NCBI RefSeq assembly: GCF_009469695.1
Contig: NZ_SSSR01000002.1
Span: 310,001-374,000, forward strand
Direction: 5' to 3'
Source: Propionivibrio limicola
GTDB taxonomy: Bacteria > Pseudomonadota > Gammaproteobacteria > Burkholderiales > Rhodocyclaceae
DNA: 64,000 bases
A program made the translations under genes and the position numbers. The first letter of the stretch is position 1. The number at the start of each line of letters is the position of its first letter. Below, piece by piece: positions 8,034-16,523 of this stretch. A model generated the notes under the pieces. It saw only the letters and a list, made by a program, of their open reading frames with translations. It was not told the DNA's origin and did no database searches.

Positions 8034-8059
8034 GCCCGGTGCTACGCCGGGCTTTTTTT
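8034..8059 (+). terminator. Intrinsic terminator of the five-gene cassette
   Basis: GCCCGG (8034-8039) pairs with CCGGGC (8047-8052) around a 7-base loop and is followed directly by seven T (8053-8059). Confidence 0.85.
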
Positions 8060-8336
8060 CGCCTAGCGCAGGGCGGCCGTCAGGGTGAAAGTGGCCTCGT
8101 CGCGTCGTTCGTGATCACTCGGCTATTCGCGAATTGTTTCCGCCGTCACAATACGGGCACAAACCACTGGGGTACGTGACGGGCACAAAACGGGCACAAA
8201 TCCGTCACACTCGAGTGTGACGGTGTGCCATTTTTCGACTAATTCGCTAGAGGTGGAATTCTTTTAGAACAATCTAAAAGTAAGTTTATCTTCTTGTTTT
8301 TGTTGATGTTTTTTTGTTTTTTGCCAGATATTTTTC
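8060..8336. other. Island edge next to tRNA-Arg with direct repeats
   Basis: No gene is visible in this 277-base stretch. It holds three copies of ACGGGCACAAA, at 8153-8163, 8179-8189 and 8190-8200, and a perfect palindrome at 8202-8223. An AT-rich segment (8224-8336) then runs up to the tRNA-Arg 3' end. Short direct repeats beside a tRNA 3' end are typical of arm-type integrase binding sites in an att region. That reading is inference, since no integrase gene is in the window. Confidence 0.45.
8202..8223. repeat. 22-bp perfect palindrome
   Basis: CCGTCACACTC (8202-8212) and GAGTGTGACGG (8213-8223) are exact reverse complements with no spacer. A short T run (8230-8235) follows six bases later. 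It could be an operator for a dimeric regulator or a hairpin. Confidence 0.75.
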
Positions 8337-8411
8337 TGGCCTCCCCGACAGGAATCGAACCTGTATCTCACGCTTAGGAGGCGTGTGCACTATCCATTGT
8401 GCTACGGGGAG
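8337..8411 (-). tRNA. tRNA-Arg (anticodon CCT)
   Basis: The full cloverleaf can be folded on the minus strand. Acceptor CTCCCCG pairs with CGGGGAG, the D stem is GCAC/GTGC, and anticodon stem CACGC/GCGTG carries loop CTCCTAA (anticodon CCT). T stem ACAGG/CCTGT has loop TTCGATT. Discriminator G and CCA are encoded (8337-8340). The first pair is C-G, which is unusual. Its 3' end faces the accessory region, so it is the likely attachment site. A TAGAAT -10-like box lies on the minus strand at 8422-8427. Confidence 0.95.
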
Positions 8412-8541
8412 GTCGGCCGGTATTCTACGCGAGGGCGTGTGTAACTACCAGCGTGGCGGTTGGGCGGGGAATTTGGTTGCTCAGTTCGGTATCTTCGTCG
8501 GTCATCCTGTCTTATGATTCGGATCCCTGTTTTTTCAATGG

Positions 8542-10464
8542 ATGCCCGATTTCATGCCGCATTTGATTTTGTCTAACGCTTCGCTCGCTTTTGGTCATGT
8601 GCCTTTGCTCGATCATGCGGAGCTTCAGCTTGATCCCGGCGAGCGGGTGGCGTTGATCGGTCGGAACGGTTGTGGGAAGTCGTCGTTGCTGCGGGCGCTG
8701 GCTGGGCAGGGAGCGCTTGATGATGGGACGGTTTGGCGCCAGCCGGGAATTCGGGTGGGCTACGTGTCGCAGGAGCCGCCGTTTGATCCCGACATTTCTG
8801 TGTTTGAGGCAGTAGTGGCCGGGATGGGCGATGTGTCGCGTTTGTTGGCCGAATACCATGCGGTATCGCACGCATTGGCCGGGGCGCACGGGGATCAGGA
8901 CGCGTTACTTGAACAGATGCATCGGCTGCAGGGAGAGTTGGAGGCGCGCGATGCGTGGTCGTTCGAGGCGCAAGCCGAGCGCGTCATCCAGCGTTTCATG
9001 CTGGATCCCGATGCCGTTGTCGGCACTCTGTCTGGCGGACAAAAGAAACGCCTTGCGCTGGCGCAGGCGCTGGCGGTGGCGCCCGATCTGCTGTTGCTTG
9101 ATGAACCGACCAACCATCTGGATATCGGTGCTATCGAGTGGCTTGAGGATCTTTTGCGTTCATCCGGCGTGTCGCTCATCTTCATTACCCATGACCGGCG
9201 TTTCCTTGATCGCGTGGCAACACGCATTGTGGAATTGGACCGTGGGCACCTTGCGTCTTTTCCGGGGCGCTTTGCCGAGTATCAGGGGCGCAAGGAGCAG
9301 ATGCTGCACGATGAGGCGGTGCAGAATGCTCGTTTCGACAAATTCCTGGCGCAGGAAGAGGTTTGGATTCGCAAGGGGGTCGAGGCGCGGCGTACTCGTA
9401 ACGAGGGGCGTGTGCTGCGGCTGGAGCAGCTGCGGCGTGAGCGTGTGGCCCGGCGTGATCGGCAGGGCAAGGTCGAGCTGATGCTTGATGCGGGTGATAA
9501 GAGCGGCAAGTTGGTGGCGGAGTTGCTTGGCGTCACCAAGCGCTTCGGCGACAAGACGGTGGTGCGCGATTTTTCCTGCCGTTTGCAGCGGGGCGACAAG
9601 ATTGGTCTGATCGGCCCGAACGGAGCCGGTAAGACGACGTTGTTGCGCCTGATTCTTGGAGAACTGGCGCCGGATGAGGGAACCGTGCGGCTTGGCACGA
9701 AATTGCAGGTGGCGTACTTCGATCAGTTCAGGGCGCAGCTCGACGAAGAGGCGGCGTTGGTCGATGTGATCTCGCCGGGTTCTGATTTCGTCGAGATCGG
9801 CAATGAGCGCAAGCACGTGATCGGCTATCTTGGGGACTTTCTGTTTGCGCCGGAGCGGGCGCGTTCGCCGGTCAAGTCGTTGTCCGGTGGCGAGCGCAAT
9901 CGCTTGCTTCTGGCTCGACTGTTTGCGCGTCCGGCCAACGTGCTGGTGCTGGACGAGCCGACCAATGACCTCGATATCGAGACGCTGGAATTGTTGGAGC
10001 AGTTGTTGCAGGACTACAGCGGGACTTTGTTCCTCGTCAGCCATGACCGTGCCTTTCTCGACAACGTGGTGACACAGACGATCGCAGCGGAAGGTGACGG
10101 CGTGTGGCGCGAGTACGCGGGCGGCTATCAGGATTGGGCGGATTATCAGGCGAAGCGTCGTGCCGAGTTGGCGGCCGCTGCGTCCGCCGCGCCGGCAAAG
10201 CGGGAGGCGCCAGCCAAGTCGGACCGGCCGGTCAAAGCCGATGCTCCTCGCAAGCTGAGCTACAAGGAAACGCGTGAACTGGCCGAATTGCCCGACCGCA
10301 TTGCGGCCCTTGAGGCCGAGCAAAAAGAGGTTGCCGTACGGCTTGAGGATCCCGCGCTGTATCAATCGGCACCGCAGGAGGCGCATGCGCTTTCCGAAAG
10401 GATGGCGCAAATCGACGACGAGTTGATGGCGCTGCTTGAGCGCTGGGCGGCGCTGGAGTCTTGA
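8542..10464 (+). CDS. uup: ABC-F family ATPase Uup
   Basis: Cytosolic ABC-F protein with two ATPase cassettes and no membrane domain. The first cassette has Walker A GRNGCGKSS, signature LSGGQKKR and Walker B LLLLDEPTNHLDI. The second has GPNGAGKTT, LSGGERNR and VLVLDEPTNDLDI. A charged linker (residues about 235-320) joins them. A C-terminal extension of about 100 residues (Ala/Lys-rich linker, then a two-helix coiled coil) is the hallmark of Uup, which binds DNA or ribosomes and is linked to transposon precise excision and ribosome function. The length of 640 aa is normal for Uup. ATG 8554 is an equally possible start; neither has a clear ribosome binding site. It is convergent with the patatin gene downstream. 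Confidence 0.93.
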   Translation: MPDFMPHLILSNASLAFGHVPLLDHAELQLDPGERVALIGRNGCGKSSLLRALAGQGALDDGTVWRQPGIRVGYVSQEPPFDPDISVFEAVVAGMGDVSRLLAEYHAVSHALAGAHGDQDALLEQMHRLQGELEARDAWSFEAQAERVIQRFMLDPDAVVGTLSGGQKKRLALAQALAVAPDLLLLDEPTNHLDIGAIEWLEDLLRSSGVSLIFITHDRRFLDRVATRIVELDRGHLASFPGRFAEYQGRKEQMLHDEAVQNARFDKFLAQEEVWIRKGVEARRTRNEGRVLRLEQLRRERVARRDRQGKVELMLDAGDKSGKLVAELLGVTKRFGDKTVVRDFSCRLQRGDKIGLIGPNGAGKTTLLRLILGELAPDEGTVRLGTKLQVAYFDQFRAQLDEEAALVDVISPGSDFVEIGNERKHVIGYLGDFLFAPERARSPVKSLSGGERNRLLLARLFARPANVLVLDEPTNDLDIETLELLEQLLQDYSGTLFLVSHDRAFLDNVVTQTIAAEGDGVWREYAGGYQDWADYQAKRRAELAAAASAAPAKREAPAKSDRPVKADAPRKLSYKETRELAELPDRIAALEAEQKEVAVRLEDPALYQSAPQEAHALSERMAQIDDELMALLERWAALES

Positions 10465-10504
10465 TTGACCGGCGGCTGATGGAGCGCGTCGGCCGGCTGG
10501 CGAT

Positions 10505-11437
10505 TTAGCCGCCGGAGGCTTTCCGGATGGCCTCTCGAATGTGCGGCAGGGCGGCCTGTGCTGCCTTCTCGCCTTCGAGAATCGAATCGTGCCGTGCCTG
10601 AAAGTCGGTTGATCCGACATTGCCGACCAGTGGTCGGATGACGACGTCGGCTTCCTTGAGTTCGTGCCGGGCCAGATTCTGGCCCATGATGGTGAAGGTT
10701 TGCAGCAGGATGTCGATTGTGCTGCGTACCGGCTGGTTGCCGGGGCGGGCGGCAATATCGACAGCGATGACGACATCGGCACCCAGTTGGCGGGCACTAT
10801 GCACCGGGATTAAGCTGGAAAGCCCACCATCAACATAATCCTGCCCGTTGATGCGTACTGGCTTGAAGACGCCGGGCACGGCGGCCGAGGCACGCACGGC
10901 CATGCCGGTGTTGCCCGTGCGGAAGAGGATGCTTTCGCCGTTGGTCAGATTGGTGGCGACGGCGCCGAAGGGTTTTTTCAGATGTTCGATGGGTCGGCGG
11001 GAGACGGCGTCGTTAACGAACTGCTGGAGCGATTCGCCTTTAAGTACGCCCCGGTCGGGTAGCGACCAGTCGCTGATTTTCGATTCATCCAGCTTGTGCG
11101 CGAGCTTCTGAAGCTCGAAGCCGTTCGCGCCGCCCGCATACAGGGCGCCGACAACGGCTCCGGCGCTGGTGCCGGTGACAATGTCCGGGGTGATTCCGTG
11201 CGCTTCAAGAACCTTGATGACGCCAATGTGCGCGAATCCGCGCGCGGCACCGCCGCCGAGCGCGAGGCCGATTTTGGGCGGCCGCGTCACGGAGGCGGTG
11301 GGAGAGGCAGCGGTGGCGGCCGCAGGCGGTGTCTCGAAAGGTATAAGCGGAAGGCTGCCGCAACCGCCAACCAAGAGGCTGGCGAGGCTGATGGCTGCCG
11401 AGAAAAGGCGGAAGCTGCGCGATACGCGGTATTGCAT
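10505..11437 (-). CDS. Patatin-like phospholipase, lipoprotein (RssA type)
   Basis: Predicted serine acyl hydrolase of 310 aa. The start at 11437 gives a lipoprotein signal (SLASLLVGGC, Cys26), so it is probably anchored in the envelope facing the periplasm. The patatin fold is clear. The oxyanion-hole motif is GGGAARG (61-67), the nucleophile motif GTSAG (Ser91), and the catalytic Asp lies in DGG (VDGGLSSLIP). These make a Ser-Asp dyad. It is the last gene of a lemA-GIDE-patatin row on the minus strand, 38 bases after the GIDE gene. Family members hydrolyse lipid acyl esters, but the substrate here is unknown. An earlier in-frame start would remove the lipobox from the N-terminus and is unlikely. 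Confidence 0.88.
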   Translation of the reverse strand: MQYRVSRSFRLFSAAISLASLLVGGCGSLPLIPFETPPAAATAASPTASVTRPPKIGLALGGGAARGFAHIGVIKVLEAHGITPDIVTGTSAGAVVGALYAGGANGFELQKLAHKLDESKISDWSLPDRGVLKGESLQQFVNDAVSRRPIEHLKKPFGAVATNLTNGESILFRTGNTGMAVRASAAVPGVFKPVRINGQDYVDGGLSSLIPVHSARQLGADVVIAVDIAARPGNQPVRSTIDILLQTFTIMGQNLARHELKEADVVIRPLVGNVGSTDFQARHDSILEGEKAAQAALPHIREAIRKASGG

Positions 11438-11475
11438 GGTGTTCCAGTCGAAAAAAACGCGAAGCCCGCGGGGCG

Positions 11476-12378
11476 TCAGAATGTCTGCTGCTGCAGGACG
11501 TAGGGGACAGCGGCGAGTGCGCCGAAGAAAACAGCGAGGTGAAACGCGCTCCACCCCAGATAGCGGCGTGCGAGTTTGTTGGGGTTGAGGTTCGAGAGCA
11601 GGTAATGACGCCCATTGCCCGGGCAGCGCAGCGTGTGCACGTCGGATTCATTGCGCGTTTCCCTGTGCATTTTGCTGACTTCCCGCCGTGCAGCTTGTCG
11701 TGCCAGCGCCCATTCCTGCATGTCGATGGTGCCGTCGCCGTTGAGATCGAAGCGGCGCAGCAGGTCGCGCTGGTCTTTCTTCCACTCGGTTAACAACGCG
11801 TTAAGGTCATGGTTGGCATCGAGTTCGATCGAGGCGCCGCCCAGCGTCTTGAATTCGCCTAGGGCGTAGATTTCGTCGTTGATCAGCAGCTTCCACTCGG
11901 TGTTCCGGTAGCGCCCTGCGGTCCAGGTCTCCTTGTGCCGGGTCAGGATCTCCGCGCCCTCGATATCGACAACACAGCGGCCCGTCGCGTCGTCGATGAT
12001 GAAGGAGGTGTCACTTTCTCCCTGGCTGACCGTATGCCATTTGTTGTCGCTGCTTTTTTCCTCGACCTGATAACGGTACCAGAGGCAGGGCAGGTGCGTC
12101 AGGTGTGAAAGGAGGGGCGGGTGGTCGAGCGGTTTGCCAGTGCCGATCAGTTCGACATAACCCTGCGCGGCTGATGCGATGCGCGACGTCGGTGTGTCGG
12201 TGATGGCGCGTCGCCGTTTCAGCGTGGACATCCAGGCAATCAGGCTGATTGCGGTCATCAGCGCCAGGCTGACCAGCCAGCCGGCGCGGGACTCGGCTTT
12301 CAGTCCGATGAAAAGCAGGATGAGTTGGGCGCCGGAGGTGATGAACTGGCCGTATCCCCGGCGGAGATTGACGAGCAT
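11476..12378 (-). CDS. GIDE-domain membrane protein with EF-hand
   Basis: Membrane protein of 300 aa with the GIDE/MUL1-like domain first described in a mitochondrial E3 ligase. Two membrane segments lie near the N-terminus (about 13-50) and one near the C-terminus (about 276-295). The soluble part between them has the GIDE pattern (LPCLWYRYQVEE; DDATGRCVVD; WKLLINDEIYALGEF). An unusual addition is a canonical EF-hand loop, DLNGDGTIDMQEW (about residues 213-225), whose Asp/Asn/Asp/Asp/Glu spacing fits calcium binding. No RING finger is present, so ubiquitin ligase activity is not implied. The start lies nine bases after lemA, and GIDE genes next to lemA are a known bacterial arrangement. Function is unknown. 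Confidence 0.8.
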   Translation of the reverse strand: MLVNLRRGYGQFITSGAQLILLFIGLKAESRAGWLVSLALMTAISLIAWMSTLKRRRAITDTPTSRIASAAQGYVELIGTGKPLDHPPLLSHLTHLPCLWYRYQVEEKSSDNKWHTVSQGESDTSFIIDDATGRCVVDIEGAEILTRHKETWTAGRYRNTEWKLLINDEIYALGEFKTLGGASIELDANHDLNALLTEWKKDQRDLLRRFDLNGDGTIDMQEWALARQAARREVSKMHRETRNESDVHTLRCPGNGRHYLLSNLNPNKLARRYLGWSAFHLAVFFGALAAVPYVLQQQTF

Positions 12379-12387
12379 GCGCGGGGG

Positions 12388-12960
12388 TTAGCTGAATAAT
12401 TGCTTCAGGTCGACATCCGCTTTTTCCGCAATCGAGAATTCGAGCAGCGGTTTGCTCTCGAAATTGAACATGCGGGCCATGATGGCGTCCGGGAATTGCT
12501 CGACGCGCACATTGTTGATATTGACGGCGTCGTTGTACAACTCACGGCGATCGGCAATGGCGTTCTCAAGGCTTGAAATGCGTTGTTGCAATTGCATGAA
12601 GTGCTCGTTGGACTTGAGTTCCGGGTAAGCCTCGGCCACCGCGAAAAGCCGGCCAAGCCCCATGCGCAAGGCCCCTTCTGCTTCGCCCAGAGCGCCGATG
12701 TTTTGTGTTTCACGGGCCGACTGCACCTGCGAGCGGGCTTCGATCACGCGTTGCAGCGTTTCCTGCTCAAATTGCTTGTATTGCTTGCAGACTTCGACCA
12801 GTTTCGGGAGTTCGTCGTGGCGCTGCTTGAGCAGTACGTCAATGTTGGCCCAAGCCTTGGCCACGGCGTGCTTGAGGGCGACAAGGCCGTTGTAGAGGGT
12901 GATTCCGTAAATGGCGATGACAATGATCGCGCCGAAAAAGAGGATGCTGCCAAGGGTCAT
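12388..12960 (-). CDS. lemA: LemA family protein
   Basis: 190 aa protein with an N-terminal membrane segment (about residues 4-25, LGSILFFGAIIVIAIYGITL) and the LemA helical domain. Typical motifs are YNGLVALKHAVAKAWANIDV, LLKQRHDELPKLVEVCK and YNDAVNINNVRVEQFPDAIMA. LemA proteins are membrane-anchored four-helix proteins exposed mainly outside the cytosol, and their biochemical function is not settled. GGAGACC-like sequence precedes the start. It heads the lemA-GIDE-patatin row, and the short spacing suggests co-transcription. Confidence 0.93.
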   Translation of the reverse strand: MTLGSILFFGAIIVIAIYGITLYNGLVALKHAVAKAWANIDVLLKQRHDELPKLVEVCKQYKQFEQETLQRVIEARSQVQSARETQNIGALGEAEGALRMGLGRLFAVAEAYPELKSNEHFMQLQQRISSLENAIADRRELYNDAVNINNVRVEQFPDAIMARMFNFESKPLLEFSIAEKADVDLKQLFS

Positions 12961-13030
12961 TTGAGGTCTCCGAGTGAGGCAATCAATGAGTGGTGATGTT
13001 CGAAGGGAAAAGGTTGGCGCGTCCAGTCCG

Positions 13031-13891
13031 CTATAGAGTGGCTGGCGGCGATGAAAGGTAGCGAGCCATTAACTCTTCTGGAAGGTTCAGTCGCGAGAGC
13101 AGCGCTTCCCGCTTGATATGCAGAAGTTTCTCGATGGCGTGAAAGTCGTCGGGCAGCGCGGCATTGGTCCAGTCGACTGCTGAATGCCGGGCCAGATTGA
13201 CGGCCAGTACGACGTTCTGAACGCGGGGCAGGCTGGCGTTGGCGTCGTCCATCAAGGTTTTGAGCAACTCGGGTAGTTGCCAGGTGTTGCAGAGGGCTAG
13301 TTGGAGATCGAACAGCCGGATGCCCAGCGTCTGAAGTTGCGCCGTTGTGCTGCGCAACGTGCTGTCGGCGAGTTGCTTGTCGCGGATTTCAATCGCCAGC
13401 CGGGGCGCAAAGCACCACAGCAGAATTTCGGCCAAGTCGTGGAGCAGTGCCGCCAGCGCCACTTCCTCGATGTTCAGATCGTGGCGTTCAAAGGCCCAGT
13501 CGTGCGCATAGTTCGAGGCTCGTTGCGCGCGGCGGATCACTTGCAGGACGCCGAGCAACGCTTGCGGTTCGTTGCTGAGTACCGTTTCGATCGTCAAGGG
13601 GGATTCGAAGCGCTGAAAGAATGGCTCTACGCCAAGCATCATGATCGCGCTGCCGATGGTCGTAATGTCAGTGCGCAGATGTTTGCCGCGGAACGGCTGG
13701 ATGTAGGCCAGGACCCGGACCGCCAGCAGCGGATCCTGCAGGACGATGGTGGCGATGTCCCGCCCGTTGATCCGGTCGATGTTCTGGCGTGCTTCTTCAA
13801 GCTGGCGAACCGTTTTGCGCAGGATCGGTATTTCATTCTGGGTGAAATACGTGACCCAAGCGTTCAGATCGTGCAATGGTTTTTCCACCAT
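13031..13891 (-). CDS. HDOD domain protein
   Basis: 286 aa protein made largely of an HDOD domain (residues about 20-225), a non-catalytic relative of HD phosphohydrolases used in signalling. Recognisable parts are NGRDIATIVLQDPLLAVRVL near the N-terminus, the helix around TTIGSAIMMLGVEPFF, and ALLHDLAEILLW, where the HD residues are retained. The start at 13891 has an AAGAAG-like ribosome binding site. HDOD proteins are often linked to cyclic di-GMP or two-component signalling, and a second HDOD protein fused to GGDEF lies at 48940-50940. No partner is adjacent here, and the downstream gene on this strand is lemA after a 70-base gap. Confidence 0.85.
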   Translation of the reverse strand: MVEKPLHDLNAWVTYFTQNEIPILRKTVRQLEEARQNIDRINGRDIATIVLQDPLLAVRVLAYIQPFRGKHLRTDITTIGSAIMMLGVEPFFQRFESPLTIETVLSNEPQALLGVLQVIRRAQRASNYAHDWAFERHDLNIEEVALAALLHDLAEILLWCFAPRLAIEIRDKQLADSTLRSTTAQLQTLGIRLFDLQLALCNTWQLPELLKTLMDDANASLPRVQNVVLAVNLARHSAVDWTNAALPDDFHAIEKLLHIKREALLSRLNLPEELMARYLSSPPATL

Positions 13892-14080
13892 AGTTTGCCG
13901 CTTCTTTGATTGCTCCGTGGGGATGTGGGTCGGTGCTTTTAAATCTCGCACCAAGCAGCGTCGCATGGTACCCGCCGTCATGCGCGGCGGCAAGCCGCGC
14001 CTGCCCCGGGGGCAGGAATAAGCTCTTGAGATGTTTGGAAAAGAAGCCTTGGGAAACATGTGATAACCCGTCGATGTTGG

Positions 14081-14086
14081 TACAAT
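14081..14086 (+). promoter_or_regulatory. Candidate -10 box for ndk
   Basis: TACAAT is preceded by GTTGG, an extended -10-like context, and lies 75 bases before the ndk start. No good -35 is visible at 16-18 bases, so this is a weak call. Confidence 0.4.
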
Positions 14087-14155
14087 GTCAGGCTATTTTT
14101 GTACGTCTACCGAACCGGCGGACGGTTTCTTGGTGTTTAAACTGGAGGGGCATGG

Positions 14156-14599
14156 ATGGCGATTGAACGAACCTTGTCGATTATCAAGCCCGATGCGGTG
14201 GCCAGGAATCTGGTCGGCAAGATTTGCAGCCGGTTCGAAGAGAATGGATTGCGGATCGTGGCAGCGCGGATGGTCTGGCTCTCCGCGCGCGAGGCGGGCG
14301 AGTTTTATGCGGTGCATAAGGAACGTCCCTTCTTCAACGACCTCGTTGTCTTCATGAGCGCCGGGCCGGTGATGGTGCAGGTGCTCGAAGGCGATGATGC
14401 CATCGCCAGAAACCGTGCCCTGATGGGGGCGACGGATCCGAAAAAGGCCGCTCCCGGAACGTTGCGTGCCGATTTCGCCGAATCGATCGAGGCAAATGCC
14501 GTACATGGCTCGGATGGGCCGGAGACGGCGAAGACCGAGGTCGCTTTCTTCTTCCCGGAAATGGACGTTTATGCGGCTCGTCCGGAAAAGGTTCTTTAG
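14156..14599 (+). CDS. ndk: Nucleoside diphosphate kinase
   Basis: 147 aa, the usual length. It transfers the gamma phosphate of ATP to nucleoside diphosphates through a phosphohistidine intermediate. The active-site His117 lies in NAVHGSD, and the N-terminal [12 protein letters not shown] and central [17 protein letters not shown] nucleotide-binding parts are conserved. The start has GGAGGGG five bases upstream. A second ATG at 14152 is out of frame and would stop after four codons. It begins a row of housekeeping genes (ndk-rlmN-pilW-rodZ-ispG-hisS-yfgM-bamB-der) conserved in this order in many beta- and gammaproteobacteria. Confidence 0.97.
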   Translation: MAIERTLSIIKPDAVARNLVGKICSRFEENGLRIVAARMVWLSAREAGEFYAVHKERPFFNDLVVFMSAGPVMVQVLEGDDAIARNRALMGATDPKKAAPGTLRADFAESIEANAVHGSDGPETAKTEVAFFFPEMDVYAARPEKVL

Positions 14600-14631
14600 T
14601 TGTTAGCAACAAGTATTGGCAGTTTTCTTCA

Positions 14632-15729
14632 ATGACGATCAATTTGCTCGATTTTGACGCGGCCGGACTGACCGCTTTTTTTGCCAGCCAAGGAGAAAAG
14701 CCCTTTCGGGCCAAGCAAGTGCTGCGCTGGATACACCGCTTCGGGCAAAGCGATTTCGAGGCGATGACCGATATCGCCAAAAGTCTGCGCGAAAAGCTCA
14801 AGACGCTGGCGGTCGTTGCGCCGCCGGCAATTGTCTCGGACAAGCTTTCCGACGACGGTACGCGGAAGTTTCTGTTCGATGTCGGCGCGGGAAATGCGAT
14901 CGAAACCGTGTTCATCCCGGAAGACGATCGCGGCACGTTGTGCGTTTCGACGCAGGCCGGTTGCGCGCTCGATTGCGCGTTTTGCTCGACCGGCAAGCAG
15001 GGTTTCAACCGCAATCTGGCTGTCTCCGAAATCATTGGCCAGTTGTGGCAGGCCAACCGGGCGCTCGGCGCCGATCCGGCCGGTGATCGCATCATCAGCA
15101 ACGTGGTGCTGATGGGTATGGGCGAGCCGCTGGCCAATTTCGAGAACACCGTGACAGCGTTACGGTTGATGCTCGACGATAATGCCTACGGTCTTTCGCG
15201 CCGGCGCGTGACGGTCTCCACCTCGGGCCTGGTGCCGGCAATGGATCGTCTGCGTGACGAATGCCCGGTGGCTTTGGCCGTTTCGCTGCATGCGCCCAAT
15301 GATGCGTTGCGCGACAAGCTGGTGCCGATCAACCAGAAATATCCGTTGCGCGAATTGATGGCTGCGTGTGTGCGTTATCTGGAAAAGGCGCCGCGCGATT
15401 TTGTAACCTTCGAATATGTGATGCTGGCCGGCGTCAATGATTCCGAAGCGCATGCCCGCGAGTTGCTGGCGCTGACGCGTGGCGTCTCGTGCAAGTTCAA
15501 CCTCATTCCGTTCAATCCGTATCCCGGCTCGCCGTTCGAGAGGTCGTCGGCACCGGCAATTCGCCGTTTTGCCGAGATTCTGATGAATGCGGGCATTGTG
15601 ACGACAACGCGCAAGACGCGCGGCGACGATATCGATGCGGCATGTGGGCAGCTGGCCGGCCAGGTCAAGGATAAAACGCGGCGCACCGAAGGTCGTGTGA
15701 TCAGTATTCACAGGGAGAAGATGTCGTGA
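14632..15729 (+). CDS. rlmN: 23S rRNA/tRNA adenine-C2 methyltransferase RlmN
   Basis: Radical SAM enzyme of 365 aa that methylates C2 of A2503 in 23S rRNA and A37 in some tRNAs. The radical SAM cluster motif is CALDCAFC (C-x3-C-x2-C), followed by [11 protein letters not shown]. The [12 protein letters not shown] and [10 protein letters not shown] segments are characteristic. The C-terminal half holds the second catalytic Cys (DIDAACGQL), and the N-terminal HhH-like domain ([14 protein letters not shown]) is present. It lies 32 bases after ndk and overlaps the pilW GTG start by four bases. Confidence 0.97.
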   Translation: MTINLLDFDAAGLTAFFASQGEKPFRAKQVLRWIHRFGQSDFEAMTDIAKSLREKLKTLAVVAPPAIVSDKLSDDGTRKFLFDVGAGNAIETVFIPEDDRGTLCVSTQAGCALDCAFCSTGKQGFNRNLAVSEIIGQLWQANRALGADPAGDRIISNVVLMGMGEPLANFENTVTALRLMLDDNAYGLSRRRVTVSTSGLVPAMDRLRDECPVALAVSLHAPNDALRDKLVPINQKYPLRELMAACVRYLEKAPRDFVTFEYVMLAGVNDSEAHARELLALTRGVSCKFNLIPFNPYPGSPFERSSAPAIRRFAEILMNAGIVTTTRKTRGDDIDAACGQLAGQVKDKTRRTEGRVISIHREKMS

Positions 15730-16523
15730 AGTTCTTTCGTAAGCTGACGATTCTGGTTGGCTTGATCGGGTTGGGGGCTGTTGCAAGCGTATGTGCGCAG
15801 AACACGACCGAGCCGTCGCCGGAGTCATTTTCTCAACGCCCTGTTGCCAAGGACGCACGAACGCGCGCCAAGTTGCACACCGAACTGGGATCGCTGTATT
15901 TCCAGGACGGCGATTTGATCGTGGCGCTCGAGGAGCTGACCCTCGCTGCGGCGATCGACCCGACCTATGCCAAAGCCTTCGCGACGCGGGGCGTCGTTCT
16001 TTACCACGTCAAGGAGTTCGATTCGGCCGACCAGGACTTCAGGACGGCACTCAACCTCGACGAGAAAGATCCGGAAATCAGCAACAACTATGGCTGGTTC
16101 CTTTGCCGGACCGGCAAGCCTAAAGAGGCGCTCGGGCATTTTCAGCGTGCTATCAAGAACCCGCTGTATCGCACGCCGGGACTGGCCTATCTGAATGAAG
16201 GTGAGTGCTACATCAAGCTGGGCGAACTTGATCAGGCCGAGGAGTCGCTCCGTAAGGGAATGCGGCTCGTGCCGGGCAACCTCCAGGGTTTGTACCACCA
16301 AGCCGTGATCAGCTATAAGCGCGGCAATTACGATGCGGCGAGAAAATATTTGTCCGGCGTCATTCGATCGGAGCGCGTTCCGGCCGAGGTCTTGTGGTTG
16401 GCGCTCCGGATTGAACGGCAACTCGGTGACAAGGCCGCTGAAAGTGCAATCGCCGCAAGGTTGCGGCGCAGTTTCCCCGAGTCGCCCGAGTATCAGGCAT
16501 TTTTGAAAGGGAATTTCGAATGA
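15726..16523 (+). CDS. pilW: Type IV pilus biogenesis/stability protein PilW (PilF)
   Basis: 265 aa exported TPR protein starting at GTG 15726, overlapping the rlmN stop. A signal peptide (to about residue 24, VASVCA) is followed by several tetratricopeptide repeats (about 50-240), for example [40 protein letters not shown] and [20 protein letters not shown]. PilW/PilF is the outer-membrane pilotin that helps the PilQ secretin assemble. There is a Cys at the end of the signal region (SVCAQN), but the lipobox is not convincing. Its position between rlmN and rodZ is the conserved place for this gene. Other pilus genes are not in the window. Confidence 0.9.
   Translation: MKFFRKLTILVGLIGLGAVASVCAQNTTEPSPESFSQRPVAKDARTRAKLHTELGSLYFQDGDLIVALEELTLAAAIDPTYAKAFATRGVVLYHVKEFDSADQDFRTALNLDEKDPEISNNYGWFLCRTGKPKEALGHFQRAIKNPLYRTPGLAYLNEGECYIKLGELDQAEESLRKGMRLVPGNLQGLYHQAVISYKRGNYDAARKYLSGVIRSERVPAEVLWLALRIERQLGDKAAESAIAARLRRSFPESPEYQAFLKGNFE

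Noticed and set aside
8317-8340. GCCAGA/TCTGGC hairpin as a terminator for tRNA-Arg
   Set aside because: Read on the minus strand the hairpin is followed by A's rather than T's, so it does not fit an intrinsic terminator for the tRNA.
9160-10797. Open frame of 545 codons on the minus strand opposite uup
   Set aside because: It mirrors the high-GC uup gene, lacks any domain pattern, and uup has full ABC-F motifs in the same DNA.
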